A stretch of 64,000 nucleotides of DNA from Fennellomyces sp. T-0311. Its lineage: Eukaryota; Mucoromycota; Mucoromycetes; Mucorales; Lichtheimiaceae. This document shows positions 34,107 to 47,351 of the stretch, one piece after another. The translations under genes were made by a program, and so were the position numbers. The notes beneath the pieces were generated by a model. That model did not search any database. It was not told where the DNA came from and saw only the letters and a program-made list of their open reading frames with translations. Each line of letters begins with the position of its first letter. Position 1 is the first letter of the stretch. The stretch is taken from contig JALLLT010000002.1 of the NCBI GenBank assembly GCA_025266875.1, forward strand, positions 1,426,001-1,490,000, read 5' to 3'.

Positions 34107-37100
34107 CTACGCGCTGGTATCCATCGGATCGTTGCTGCCTCTAGATGCGTTGCCGCGCTTAAGTTTTTGCTGTGCCTTCCATGCCTGGATACGCTCCTTC
34201 ACTTCCGGTGCTATGCACAGAAAGCTGCTCAGTACATGCCACTCCCAGCGCACACCTGTGGAGACTTACCTGGCTGCACCATCTCCATGGTGAGTGGCGC
34301 GCGGCTGAAAGGATCGCGCGTATCGCTCAGTAAATGGGCACGGATGGTGCTGCGGTCGACAATGGTTCCCGAGGTGGGGAGCAGCACTGGATCCTCCATG
34401 ACGCTCGATAGGATAGGATCTACGGGGGGAAAGTCATGTGAACATAACGTCGAAAATAAACCAAAAGCAAACTAACCTAAAAACTCGTCTGGCACATCGC
34501 CCAGCTCTTCCTCCTCCTCAACGCCGCATTGGATGGCCTCCTCCACCTTGTTTACAAATGCCTCCAGCGACGCCACATCATCTGAATGCTTCAGACGCTG
34601 CTTGAGCAGGATCGACGCAGCCTTGGAAAAGTACTCTTTTTTGTAGGAGCGGCCATCGCGCGCAACGGCTTCCACAAAGGCGGGGCAGCTCAAATGGAGG
34701 TAGATATCGATGATCTCGGACAGCAACACGCGAGGCTGGAAATGGTATTTCTCCCGGTTCTTGACCTAGCAAGCCTGTGGTTAAAAATAGGAACATCCGG
34801 AGAAACAAATGGTCGCTTTTTCACCTTTAGCTCTTGACATTTTGGTCCAACAAGCTGGGCCAGGTTGTAATCCAGCATGGCAGCCAATCGATCCACCACT
34901 TCCACCACCATAAATGGCTCGACCACCTCGGCCGTGAGGTATTGGAGCATGTGCACCGTCTCGTTACCAAGTGCTACATACGACTGTGCCTGACGTTCCA
35001 ATGTGCGAAGATTTCCCTCGCGTTCCTGACGTTGTTGCTATAAACAGACGCTAAATATATCCATTGTCCTACCAAACTTTGCAAACGTCTTACCGGCTGT
35101 TGGGCTTCCCAAGTAGCCGTGTCGTCCATTTCGGTCTGGATTTGATGGATTTCCGATAACTTACTCAGGCTTTCGTCCAGGAGATACGTCACGTCGCTCA
35201 TCAGCATGTTGACGAACCGAGTAAACAGCTCGTGATTTCTGCACCATGTCCCATTGTTAAATTTATGCCGCAGCGCACCGTGTCACTCTACTTACTTGCT
35301 CTCCTCTCGCAACTTGGATCGGTGCGCCGGATGGTTCCAAATGGTTTTCATGATGTGGCTGATATTGTAACGGATATTGAATTTGTCGTAGAACTGCGAG
35401 CTGGCTCCCGTCTGCTCAACCTCTGCGACAACCGGTTATAAGAGAAACATTGCCCCACTCCAGGTGTGTAGTAAAACTCACCAACATAGAAGCTCATCAG
35501 CGACGGAACCAAATGATCCAGTGACAGCGGGTGTGAGTTGAGCATCGGTTCTAATTCGCCGGGGATACCTTTACCGAGCGGGTAAGTGAAGAAGAATAGA
35601 ATCTATTTTTCCCTCCTTTAGTCACTGTGAACACATGCATATGCTTCCATATTTACCTCGACCAGCTTCGCTTTCAGGTATGGGTTCTTGACATATTTCG
35701 AGTTGCGCAAGAACGTGATGATGAAGGCAACGATTTCCTCTTGCGGGTTGCTGCGGAAGGTTGGTGTCTGGTAACAGAACCTTGAAAGCACGCTTACTTT
35801 AGACTCCTACTTCCCTTAAAGACAGCCAGACCAGACACTTACTTGCCCAGGAAAATGAAGAACTCCACGATATCTTCGATGATCCACTCTGGCTGCATTG
35901 CAAACGTCTCGGGAACATCTTCAGGTAGTGGAAGCTTTACGGCTTTCCAAGGATGCTGCTTAGTGGGGTCAACCATGCGAATGAGCCAAGACATGACGAG
36001 GTTGAAGAACCGCATGGATTGCGATAGGTATTCAGTATCCATAAGCATCGATTCGTACGCATACTTGTGTGATGCCATGGCCTCAAGTCGTGCCTTCATG
36101 CGCTTCATGAGAAACTCTTGCATGGGCATCTGTAGCGTATTGCATCAGTTGTCATGCGAAATATCACCCATCGACAACTTACAGTAGAGCCTCCCATGCG
36201 CCCCATCTCTTGCTCCATGCGCTCCGTTTGGCGCTTCACTTCCGCATATTCGCGCTTGAATTCATTGTAGTTGACGCAAGAGCGAATCGGTCCGTAATGG
36301 ATGAATGCGACTGTGAGGAAGAATACTTCGGAAATAAAGTTGTGTTCTGCACCAGCGAAGAGTTAGTGCTTCCGTTGGCGACCAATGGACGAGACACCAA
36401 ACCTTGTTGAGGTCGAGAATCCCCGTAGTATTCGTCAGATTGCTCTTTTGTTCCACTAATCTTGGTATCTTCCTTGACATCGAGACGACGAGTCGTTCGG
36501 AAATATGTGGGATCTATTTTATCGATCTAAACCCAACATATCAACACACCGAGCAGGGCCAGCCACTTGCTCACGTACCTTGGATGCCTTGACATCCATA
36601 AAAGGATCACATAAATCTAATAGTACGGCGGTGATATTGTGCATGAAGCCTTCGCTGGCCACAGTTTGAGGATCGACCTGCATTTGAGCGCGCTTTTCAT
36701 TCAGTCGCAAGATATGAGCAAAGTAAGCCAACACGGACTCCCGAGAAGCCGGGCTTGAACGAACGATGTTATTGATCACACCAAACATTGTTCTCTGTTG
36801 GCTGCATCGTCAGTAATCGAAAAAGTTACAGCCTGTTTTTTCGGTTTCCGACTTGCCTGGATATTGTGCACTGTGCCTCGTAACCCATTCATGCAAGATT
36901 CCAAGTCCGCCGAATATCGCTCTTCAGCATTCTTGAAGAAGTTCTCGGCAACTTTGGGCTACAAGGAAAAAAAGCAGCTGTCAGGGCAACCACTCGTTTT
37001 GCTGTCTGCTTTCTATTTACCGCGCTGTCGGGATAGGCGGACAAGCGGAAGAAAGGTCCGAGTAACGACACTTCTTCGATGCTCCTAGCTGTGGCATCGA

Positions 37101-38432
37101 CAGGGTCGAATTCAGGTAACGTAGTGATCTAATTGACAACAACGTTCAGTGCTCCTTTTCGTTTCCTTTGTTTCTATCTTTCCACTTACCATTGCGGCTA
37201 CAGTTTTGTTCTCGCAAAGGTACGTCAGAGTCTGATCATGCAAACCATAAGTGAACCGCGATCAGGATACGGTAATCGATACTTTACCTGCAAACTTGGC
37301 TTGTAGTCACCAAGCACGTCGGCATTGCGGAGTCTCTGAGAGATTATAACTAGAGCAGAACCCAGAATCTACTATGTGTTTAGTTGTCACTTCCCGCAGT
37401 GCAAAAGATGTGCAACATACAGCATCCAGACCATCGTCTGCGAATCTTGCAACCAGTTCCACGAGGTATTCGCTGGGCAGACCTTGAGCGCTATCAGGCT
37501 CAGCCAGCAAACGCGAAACCAACTGCTCGGGTCCTACTGATCCAGCACTACAGCACATGATCACACTTAGCATTTCTAACCCTCCGGCTCCTCCATGCTC
37601 CTCCTTACTTTTCCAGCTGCGGGAACATGTCTGGCATTTGGATGAGCAAGCCAGAGTACGAGATCAGCAGTGCTTTGACAGCATCCAGTACGCCCAACCG
37701 CTTGTCCAATGCCGATTGTTCCAGATTCTGCGACAACATGTAAGCAAACCACACATCATATGTCATCTGACTCCCTTACTCTGCTTCTTGTCAGGGTGTT
37801 TCGTTTGAAATCATACGCGCGTTTCCAGCACGCCAGTAAATAATCAAAGTCTAAGACTCTGAGATCGGCCCTGACATCCTCTGGATATTCGTCATTGGGT
37901 TCATTGGGATCGATGGATAGTCGCGCCACTAAAACTCGATCCAGCAGAGCTTGGCTTAGACGGAAGGGCTGAGGTGCTATTGGAGCGATCAGCATGAAAG
38001 TTTTTGGAAAGCAATCCACCCATACCGTTTTCCTCTTCCAACTCTGATGCAAGTGCATGCAAATAAACACATCTTCCTTGCTTGTAAACCGTCTCTAACT
38101 GCCTTTATCGTCAAGACCTTCTCTTCGTTTCCATCGCGATCTTGGATCCTTACGTTCAGTGTCACCTGGAGAATACGCGACAGTATCTCATTTTGCCAAT
38201 CTTCGAAACTCTTTGCTGGTGCAACTTTCTGCACTGGCGAAGCTTTTGAAACAGATGGTGATGTCGGTGGCTATTGGATCGTTTAATACGCGACCACCCT
38301 CTAAACGTGTAAACAATGAATCCAAATGGATCAATACCTCTGCAACAGGCTGTTTCACAACGACTTGTCGTTTTGCTGGTGGGCTGGTGGCCTGTTGCAA
38401 TGGTGCTTTTGGAACAAGAGGAGAAGGTTTTG

Positions 38433-38465
<33 letters not shown>

Positions 38466-38615
38466 CCTGCTGCTTCTGCTTCTGTTCTTCTGCCTGTTGT
38501 TGTAGCTTTGCAAGGCGCTTCAAACGGATCTGCACATGTTAAGTTTAGCATTGAATCGTATACGAGTCGAATGGATATTTACTTTATCGGCATCCGAGAG
38601 TTCAGAGTTGTCCAT
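34107..38615 (-). CDS. UFD2: Ubiquitin chain-elongation factor E4 (U-box ligase Ufd2)
   Basis: A multi-exon minus-strand gene of about a thousand codons, from [11 protein letters not shown] at 38615 to NDPMDTSA before TAG at 34107-34109. Exon 2 opens with a Gln-rich, basic coiled stretch including a run of ten Gln. The long helical Ufd2 core follows (for example [20 protein letters not shown] and [20 protein letters not shown]). The C-terminal U-box reads [20 protein letters not shown] then [16 protein letters not shown], split from the last exon by a GT-AG intron. Ufd2 adds ubiquitin chains with E2 partners and works with Cdc48 in ER-linked and stress degradation. Separate exons keep one continuous family alignment, so it looks functional; exact internal splice sites were not all checked. 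Confidence 0.9.
38432..38463 (-). repeat. Poly-Gln coding tract in UFD2
   Basis: Alternating CAA/CAG codons encode ten consecutive Gln near the N-terminus. Mixed codons make it less prone to slippage than a pure CAG run. Confidence 0.85.
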
Positions 38616-38997
38616 ATTGAATGTGTTCAAGGAAAGACAGGTGTAGCTGCGGAGCAGAACGAATTCCTTTATAGGTGGACCCTTTCTGCGAGGAAAAAAA
38701 GACTCCACTGGACACGTAACTTAAAATGTCACAACGATCCACAACACTAAATTAGCAATCATCATGTTCACTATTGTTGCTGCCAAGATGGGATAACAAG
38801 AGCGGTTTCGATCATATCTACTATTTACTTTGAGTTGTGTGGTTAGCAAAACCACTTGAGTCTACGTCTTATCAGATCCGACCATCCATTTGCTGGATGT
38901 AGCCAGCATGGTCACTGCTTTATCTAGCTATCGGTACTGTAGGTAGGCGTCTTACATATCATCCCTTTGTTGGATCATTGGTACAATTTACAATTAA

Positions 38998-41350
38998 CTA
39001 GATATTCATCCATCCAGCGTTCCACTTCTTAACTAATCTCCTTGCTTCATCGATATGCCCAGTCTCAACAAGCGTCATCGTGACCCCACGAATTGCTGAC
39101 TCTAACGCACCACTGACCCATGCGTGCTTGATAGATGTTTGTTCTCCAATAAATACAATGCCATTGGCATGTTCGAAATAGGCTGGAGTAAACAGTTTGG
39201 TTTGACCTGAAGATGGCTGGGCCCAGGCTCCTGATTGGAAAGGATCAAGAATCCAACACTTGCGGTGATAGTTGCCAGTGTAGTGTTTTTTGACTATGTC
39301 AGCCCCATGAAGCTCCATGATGTCCTCTAGTACGCGTGAGATATGGTCTTCCTCCGACATGGATGCGAAGCGAAGTCCACCTCCGTCTGTTGCATAACTT
39401 GCCAGCATCACACCGGGGCCATCACTACCGAGGTTATTGCTAGGATAACAGACGAATTCAGACTTGAGATCGGTTATATCGCATCCACCTATGATAGGTT
39501 TGTCGTAATGCTCCCAGAACCGTGTCTTGAACTCCAACGCAACTTTACATGCTTGGCCATAACCTAGATTTTCAATAGCTCGACGCAAAGAGTAAGGTAA
39601 CTCTGATAAAAAAAAAGTTGGTACTTGAGACTCATCATCCTATAAAAAAGAATATGCACACACCTGGCGGAAGATGCCACATTCGTACAATAGAGAACGG
39701 TACAGATACAATCACCTTGTCGAAAAGTTTGCGTTGGTATTCTGCATCAAAGGCCGAGGACTCTTTCCACTGAACCGAAATCTTATTGTTTTCCTCGTAT
39801 GCCAATTTGGTAATCTTGGTATTGTAGCTCACTTTATGCCGGACAAACTGAGCGAGTGCTTGTGTAATGCGATCCATACCACCTTGCACTGTTCGCCATT
39901 CTGTTGCGGTAGCGAGAAAGCTGTGGTACATGTATCCCCAGAGGTCGGCAGAAGTGTAGCTTCCGATCCCAAAGTCCGTTGCATTAAGACTCACTCCCAT
40001 TTTATTATGTAGCCATCCCCACATCGACCAGTCTTCATATCCCTCAGCCAACGCTTTCTGTAAAAGTAGAAATTAGCGACATTCAGAGATTGACTCCTAT
40101 AAAGGTTACCTTGTGCGCGTTGTAAAGGTCTTGACTCATGAGAACTTTCCAGTTGTCGTCATCAAGTTCTCTTGTTGCGTTTGCTACTTGCTCAGCGAGT
40201 TCTATCGGATCTCCAGACCAAAAGGATGGATTGGCTTGTACGTCTTCAATTGTTGGGACTTTTCCGTTCGGTAAGCGGACGCCGTTACGATATACCAAGT
40301 TGCTATTCGTACAAAAAGGTTGGCTAAAAATCCATCCTTAAAAAGGAAGATGTTTGACACTGGAAGCTACGTACTTTGACATTAACTGGATCCATGGAAT
40401 GAATTCTACTTTATGCTTTTCATCGTTTAATTCATTGAGTTCATCCACAAGCTGGAAAACGACATCATGGTCGGTGATTGGGAGAGTTGTGTCGTTATAC
40501 GTCCAGCGTATAGGTATACGCATAGCACCCATCTCCTGATAGGCTGTTTGCTCCGAATTAAAGTAAACTGTGCTGATCCGTCTAATAACAAATAGTCAAT
40601 ATTATAATGTCTCATTATAATAAAAAAAGAACTCACCCTCCCATGCGATCACTTGCTTCAATAATCTCGTAGTTATGCAGACCAGCCTGGTCGAGCAAAT
40701 AGCCACTAAAGAGACCGGAAATGCCGGCGCCGATAATTCCGATTTCTGCAATTGGATCACACATAAGTACTTTTTACTATTTTTTAATTCTGGCATAAAA
40801 AATACTTACTTTTATCCTTACTATCAGACACAAAATTGGTGTGAGCAAAAACCTTGGCGATATGTTCTTCGAAATATTGGACAGCATCAAAGAAAACTTG
40901 TTCCGAAAACCCGCGTTTGGTCAATTTTTTGGGTTTTATATGGTAAGGTTTACTCCGAGCAAAAACGGTAACAACATCTTGTCCATCACTTTGTTGCTGA
41001 AGATCTTTGGTAATGGTAGCAAGGATACAGCCTGCTTCCTTATCGGAAGGGACGGCCCAAATAAATTTGGATGGTCGATAAGTGTTGGTTACTTCTGTGG
41101 TACCGATGATAGCGCGCGTCTCGGAAAACTGATCGCACACTCCAAATGATAAGGTCATTCGTCCTTCAGGTGCTGCTGAGCCATAGTCGAGGTATATATT
41201 GGTGAGCGTGCCTGCCTCCAACGTATCTTCGAACACGTAAATCTGAGGCTCGTTACTGATGATGCCCCCAGCAACCCATGATGTAAAGAGAGCTATAGTT
41301 GCGAAAACCAAGCTTTTTGGCTTTTTGGTGATTATTGATGTTGAGACCAT
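38998..41350 (-). CDS. Secreted flavin-dependent amine oxidase (L-amino-acid oxidase/MAO-like)
   Basis: Starts at 41350 with a basic head and hydrophobic signal sequence (SLVFATIALFTSWVAGG), ends at TAG 38998-39000. Exon 1 (41350-40810) encodes about 130 residues of unknown fold. The FAD-binding motif then follows: IGIIGAGISGLFSGYLLDQA, EIIEASDRMGGRVST and MGAMRIP. Later exons give the substrate domain and the C-terminal flavin-contact region GIVFIGEQTSIKHAWVSGAL. Such enzymes oxidatively deaminate amines or L-amino acids, releasing peroxide and ammonia. A signal peptide suggests nitrogen scavenging or defence outside the cell. Substrate cannot be predicted. The N-terminal domain is not part of standard amine oxidases as far as I can tell. 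Confidence 0.88.
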
Positions 41351-41470
41351 TGATGGCTTGAAACGTTATTGAAACGCTTTTATGTGGTGTCACAAATGCA
41401 ATCTTTTTTAGAAAAAAAGTACCTGTTTTGTTGTTGCACGTAGACAAAGAGAGAGAAAGCTCGGTTTGCC

Positions 41471-41480
41471 CTTTTATACC
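41471..41480 (-). promoter_or_regulatory. TATA box of the amine oxidase gene
   Basis: On the minus strand this reads GGTATAAAAG, about 120 bases before the start codon at 41350, in typical core promoter position. Confidence 0.6.
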
Positions 41481-41699
41481 TGAAGTAACGATAGCAATAA
41501 GGTTGGTTTTTTACATATTAGGAATATGTACGTAGAGGTGCCCGATAAGAATTCGGCGTTGTCGGTTGAAGACAAGTATTACTAATCAAGTTTTTTATAT
41601 GTACATTTTAAGAATTCAAAATCATGTAACTTACTAGAAAAGTATTACCATGGGTGCTATCGTATATTTACTTTTTTAGATCAAAGACAATCTCAAAAG

Positions 41700-42051
41700 C
41701 ATGTACCTGTCAACCGAACATGACGCAATATTGCGTGCTTGGAAACGACACCTTCAAGTGCTTCGGTAATCCATGACGCGATTGTTTCACGATTCTTGAT
41801 TTCACGTGACACAACACTTTACGACGCGGGAATTGACCAGCCCGGTCCAGTATGACTCGCATGGCTTTCTCAATCTGCTACGATAGGGGATGGTTCAGAG
41901 AGCTAGATTACGTCTTTTGACTAATAAAGTACAATCTTATGGCCTCAGAGCCCTGTTAGGAAAAACAAAGAGAAACAGTCCTGTTTTCATATATGATACG
42001 GGCTCAGCTTACATGTGACGAAGCCTTGACACCGTTCTCTTTCGGTCCCAT
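41700..42051 (-). pseudogene. Small unrecognised gene or relic
   Basis: From ATG at 42051 the strand reads MGPKENGVKASSH, then a consensus intron (gtaagc...taacag), a tiny exon GSEA, and after a further acceptor (cgtag) QIEKAMRVILDRAGQFPRRK. A shift of frame is then needed to continue SREIKNRETIASWITEALEG and VVSKHAILRHVRL. The protein-like composition and splice signals suggest a former or real small basic protein, but the donor of the second intron is unclear and the frame is broken. No family recognised. Confidence 0.3.
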
Positions 42052-44153
42052 CGTTTACGTATTCTGAGAAGTTAATTCTTTTGACATTAGTTCATTGGGG
42101 TGAGTTAGCCACGTCGTACAACAAAGATATTATCATCGTTTTTTAACTATGTATGCATAATAGTATGTAGAGTACAAGGCCAATTAAATATTTGGCGTAA
42201 ATGATGCTGAAAGATAAACTTTGTACGTACAAACATGCACACTTTTATACGACGAATATGCTGATGGACAACTGGCCTTGGATATACATACATGATCTTC
42301 AAATTGTTGACGAACAAAAACAAGTCCGATACATCGGCATTGTCATTATCATTTTCTCGGTAATTGTTATCTTTATGAATATTATCATTGTCAATGTTGC
42401 CAATGCAGACCGTTGTGTTCACATCGGCTTTATCACCATTGATACGAACGAGTCAATTGTTCAATCGTCAGGATACCGGTGACCCTTTCTTAATGTACCC
42501 TGTATAATGGCTGGTTAAATTACTCAACGTATGGCTAATGCTTCCATAACCCTTTTAATTGACGCAGCTCAAGATGAGTCCTAATTTGACTTTATGCTTT
42601 GCGATAGGGTCCGTCATTCGGATTTTTTCTCTTTATATATACCATGTCGATCGGTATCTCTTTGATTTCTTTGTAGAGGTAAATATGATTCCAGTCCAAA
42701 GGCTTCATGCCCAATGTAAGGCAACATGCATCTTGATAAGCGGTCATTATGGTGTGATAATAGTAATTTGGTGTCAAAAAGTGTAACTATGCAAACCGAT
42801 TCTTTTTTAAACGGTGTGTGATTATGAAGGAGTTGAGCTGCGCTATATTCAGAAAAAAATTGGTACGAACCTCAGCGACATTAGCCGCCTCGTTAACAGC
42901 ATTTCTCGTTCTCATAAATAAGGTTAGTACCTAGGCATCCAGTAGACAATTAAAAGCTACCGGGTAATGCCTTGAATGCTGGACTTATGAGTAAGTCAAG
43001 CTTGATGAACTAAAGATACTGTTAGCGAAGTAGTGAATGGCAGATCCAATGCCGCTGCTTGAAGCAATGTACATACATTTTTCGCGCAAGCAATGCATGT
43101 GCATGGAAATAATCATTTGGTTTTGCTCCCAGGAGAGAGGAGATGAGTATAGTTTATCGAGCGATACAGGGGTTTTAGGTGGTAATGGGACGACACACAT
43201 CGAACTTTGCAATATCTACCGTAAATTCAAAAGTGCCTGAAAACGTTTGACGTATGTCCCTTGTTCAAAGTTCTGGGCCTCACTGCCAAAGCTGGTATAC
43301 TCGCTTCAAAATCTACATGCTTGGCTCAAGGAGTTTGTACATCCGTTTCAAAAAAATGCAAGTTCTGCAATCTGACAGTAACATACGTATTAAAATAATT
43401 TTTAACACGTTCTCGAAAAGTTAATCCAACAAGATTGTATGTAGTAGGAAATAAGATATACGACAATAATTTTATCCCAAATCAACTTTACAAGGTTCTT
43501 TGAAGGTTAATTTACTTATAAAAAGCGTCCATCGGCGTGAATACGTAGTACTCGGCTTGGAGAAACTATTAAGTTTCACTTTTCGGCCTTAATCTGTCTA
43601 TTATGCCCAGAAAGTGATCTAATTAGATGTTCCACGTATTTTGCACCCCTGCTTCTACCACATTTCGTAATAAAGTAACTTACTTGAAGTGCTCGATAAG
43701 ACAAAAAATCGTGACTATAGCTGATATTCGGATATCTTCTTATATGACATTTTATCTAGTTGGTGGTTTGGCTAGATATTAAAGCCATTAGATGCGGCTT
43801 TATCTTTTCTTCTATATCTGATGGTTGCCACCTTTTTTCGTAAGAGCGCCACATTCTACGAAAAACATAAACTTTCTAAAAGATACATCAATTTTAAGCG
43901 GGTATGGTAATATTTGAAAGTGAGAGTCATGGTTTGGGGGACGAGGTACACTGAGCTTTTCCAAACTTTTCGGTGGGGTATCGTAAACTTTGATTTCTGT
44001 GTTCCCATTTCGACTTTAAATCTCTGCGTTTATATCACTATGGCCAGCGAATGATCATATGGTGTAACCAGATTCTCGAATATTACTCCAAACAGGAGGA
44101 CCCAACAATGCATTTATCTTTTTTTAGGTTGCCGGAAATCCAACGTGTCTCGC
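42052..44153. other. AT-rich spacer upstream of RFT1
   Basis: Only short frames. One at 42201-42482 (+) has a hydrophobic stretch (IGIVIIIFSVIVIFMNIIIV) but no splice context or conserved motif. No gene is called. Confidence 0.45.
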
Positions 44154-45978
44154 ATGGACCAAAGCAGCTCAAAGCCACGATCCGATAACGATGACAACCT
44201 ATTGGCCTCATCCGCCAAAGGCGCTGGCTATCTCGTTCTCCTACAGTTTGCATCGCGTATGCTAACTTTCGGTCTACATCAGATCGTTTTACGCTACACG
44301 ACTGCCGAAACTTTGGGAATTGCATCTGTCAAATTAGAATTGCTCCTATCAACGATCCTGTTTATATCACGAGAAGGTTTCCGGTGTGCCCTTTTACGCG
44401 GTGGTGATGAGGAAGATTCGGAAAAGAAGCAAAGCAACAACGAGCAAAAAGTCACCAATTTGGCGTACATTCCTACCGCGATTGGTCTCGTCACGACGTT
44501 TTTGGCCTGCGGCTATTACCTTTCCACCATTGGCGACGAGACAGCTGCGAAATACCCATACTATCGCACGTCAGTTGTCTTATTCGGTACAGCAGCGTTT
44601 GCAGAGTTGCTGGTCGAACCGCTTTTCATTTTGGCCATGAACCGGTTGTACTTTCAACTTAGAGTGTCAGTTGAGGGCGTGGCAGTTTTGCTGCGTTGTT
44701 TTATCACGTTTGGATTGACACTGGCAGGTGTATCTGCAGGATCGTCATCCAATACTTACGGTGTTTTGGCATTCGCAGTGGCGCAACTGGTGTTTGGATT
44801 GACGATGGCTCTTGGATACGTCGGTTTCTTCTTCGCCAAGGTTCAACAAAAAGAAATCAGTCTGCAAACATTGTACCCAAGGAAATTGGTTGAAGGTGGC
44901 AGGTGAGGATGAAGGCTTATTGATCGATCGACGGATAGACTGATTTCTTTCTAGATCATACTGGTTCGATACTAAAATGCTCAATCTGGCCACAACCTTA
45001 ACCAAGCAATCATTATTAAAACACGTGCTGACGGAGGGTGACAAGATGCTGATCTCCGCGCTAAGTACGGATGACAACCAAGGCGTTTATGCATTCGTAG
45101 TGAATTATGGTAAGGATCTCGACACGCGCCTGATCGTTTGTACCAACATGTATTCTAGGATCGTTGATTGTGCGTATTCTGTTCCAGCCTTTGGAAGAAG
45201 CGAGCCGCACGTTCTTCTCGAAGCTCCTAAGTGGGAATAGCAACAAAAGCGCCAGAAGTAACAAGACGGCTATCGATGTGATTCTTCTGATGCTTCGATT
45301 CCACGTGATACTTGGACTGCTGTTAATATGCTTTGCTACCAACTATACCGCGACTCTGGTCGACTTACTCGTGGGTAAGGAATGGTCGACCGAACGAAAC
45401 GCACCGGCGGTGCTGTCGGCATACTGCATGTATGTGCCTGTCATGGGCATCAACGGGATCACCGAAGCATTTGTGCAAGCGGCCGCTTCAAAGTCAGATC
45501 TGACCACGCTGAGCTACTACATGATTATTTTCTCAGCGTGCTTTATGGCATCCGGGTATCTATTTATGAGCGTGATGGAACTGGGTGCCATTGGATTGGT
45601 TCTCGCGAACATGGTCAACCTGAGTATCCGTATTGCGTATAGCTGGAGCTATATCACACGGTATTTCGGGAACAATCCGTCACTCAAAATCCGCCATTGG
45701 TTTCCGAGCACAGTGACCGTTGCCGCATTTGTGGCATCGTGGGCGATCACTCGGTGGTCTGAAGAAACAGTGGGGTGGGGAACATTCCACCAAAAGGTGA
45801 CGCACATTGCAATCGGCGGTATGTGTTTCCTGGCGGTCGCTGGTACGACGTAAGTGAAAATGAACAGCGATAAGAGCGCATAGCAATAAATTAAAAAAAC
45901 ATATTATATAGGGCATGGAGAGAGCATGGTTGGGTGCAGGATATGCGACGATTGGCCAAGGCTCAAAAGAATGCATGA
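44154..45978 (+). CDS. RFT1: Rft1-family ER membrane protein (lipid-linked oligosaccharide handling)
   Basis: Exons 44154-44902, 44955-45109, 45159-45849 and 45912-45978 join in frame to 553 codons. The start MDQSSSKPRSDNDDNLLA leads into the family signature GAGYLVLLQFASRMLTFGLH and ISREGFRCALLRG. Later conserved blocks include LTEGDKMLISAL, DNQGVYAFVVNYGSLIVRIL and FQPLEEASRTFFSKL, and the rest is a string of hydrophobic segments consistent with about a dozen membrane helices of the MOP superfamily. Rft1 is required for N-glycosylation at the ER; its role as the Man5GlcNAc2-PP-dolichol flippase is debated. GTG at 44145 is in frame but ATG 44154 is the natural start. All introns are GT-AG. 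The gene appears intact. Confidence 0.93.
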
Positions 45979-46467
45979 TGTCTCATTAAACGCTAATTTT
46001 CGATTTCGAAGGCTGAGTTGGTTACTTTCATTTCCTTTTGCTGCTATGCTTGCTGTTTTTAGCCTGCTTGATTTCCAAGACAGCGGTGATCTTCCAAAGG
46101 AATCGTGTTCCGATCTACCGGGTGCAGCGCAAAGCCTGCTAACCGTTTGGCTCTTGGGGCCGTTGTATCCTAGGCACCATACAGCGACTCGACCACTTCT
46201 TCCAAGGTCGAGGCACAGATATGATCGTTGGCTTATCGTATGAGGGAAAAGGGCAACATCGCGAAGAAACTGGCTGATGCCAAGTATATTTTAATTTCGC
46301 TGGAAAGGGCATGGTTTTCGAAACAGAATATTGGGGAACAGGCCCGTCCGAACAACAAGAATGTGTCACTGCAGGCCTTTTGCCTATATTACTGTGGGTG
46401 TTTTTAAACTTTCTTTTTTCTACATACCTTCCTTTCGTTTGAATCACCCCTTACCCTTGTCTAAAAG

Positions 46468-47351
46468 ATGCCCACCGGTCGTTCATTGCTGCATATCGCT
46501 GCTATCGCCAGCGCAGTTCTCACCACCATCACCTCCGCCGCCCCCTTCCAACAACAACACTTTGAAGTCGTATCACCCACCACCACCGTCATTCCCAGCA
46601 GCGTCGCCGTGCAGAACAGCTTATGCGAATATTATGAGGATATCGTGGATCAGGTCATGGAAACCGTCACCGAAAGCATTTTCGCCTCGGCGTCGCACTC
46701 GTTCATGGTGGTGCGTCACTATCAAGTGAGCGGTCATGGTAAGCAACGTTGTCACGGCAACTATATAAAATTTGAAAAACTAATTGTATTTTTCAAGATC
46801 AATGCAAGACTTCGCTGCCATCATTTGTTCATACACTGGGCGATCACTTGACGCTCGTACGATCCAACTTGCTAGCGTCTGTACGTCCTTTGGTCGAATC
46901 TGATCTCGAAGTTGTTTTGCCCATCGAGAAGTCGTCAGAGTTGGCCTTGTATACGCGTGTCAATGAAGCGGTAATTCACCTCAATCAACGTCTGGCCGAA
47001 CAACTTGGCCAGATCGTCAATGTGGAAGAATCTTCCAATATTATTATCAGCCAGTCGCTTGTGGACAGTCGGTTCCTGGCGCATTGCACAGGTGCGACAT
47101 CACCGAAATTGCAACTCGAGGCACTTGTCGCGGTCCTGAGTTCGTTTTTCCAGTCCAAAGAGCAACAGCCCGTCCCTATGGAAGAACAGCGACCACGCCA
47201 TCGATCGATTGAAAACAACGAAGCAGCCATCATGACGCGTTGGCTGCATTCGTGGTTATCGGAAATCCCAGGCATTCTCGCCGTCGAGTTCGATAAGCGT
47301 ATGCACGAGGCTGTACAATCGGTTCTCGAGGATTTCCTTGCTGATGAATAA
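46468..47351 (+). CDS. Secreted protein of unknown family
   Basis: Two exons (46468-46738, 46798-47351; intron gtaagc...tttcaag) give 274 codons. A clear signal peptide (SLLHIAAIASAVLTTITSAA) is followed by a Ser/Thr/Val-rich stretch and a mostly helical body with two or three Cys (SLCEYYEDIVDQVMETVTES, DQCKTSLPSFVHTLGDHL, RFLAHCTGATSPKLQLEAL). No membrane anchor, catalytic motif or known domain is visible. It follows RFT1 on the same strand after about 490 bases, and a TC tract (47390-47407) lies in its 3' flank. A wall or extracellular role is only a guess. Confidence 0.75.

Noticed and set aside
38159..38750. Plus-strand Cys-rich and Val-rich frames opposite UFD2
   Set aside because: They are reverse-strand readings of the poly-Gln coding tract (CAA/CAG read backwards).
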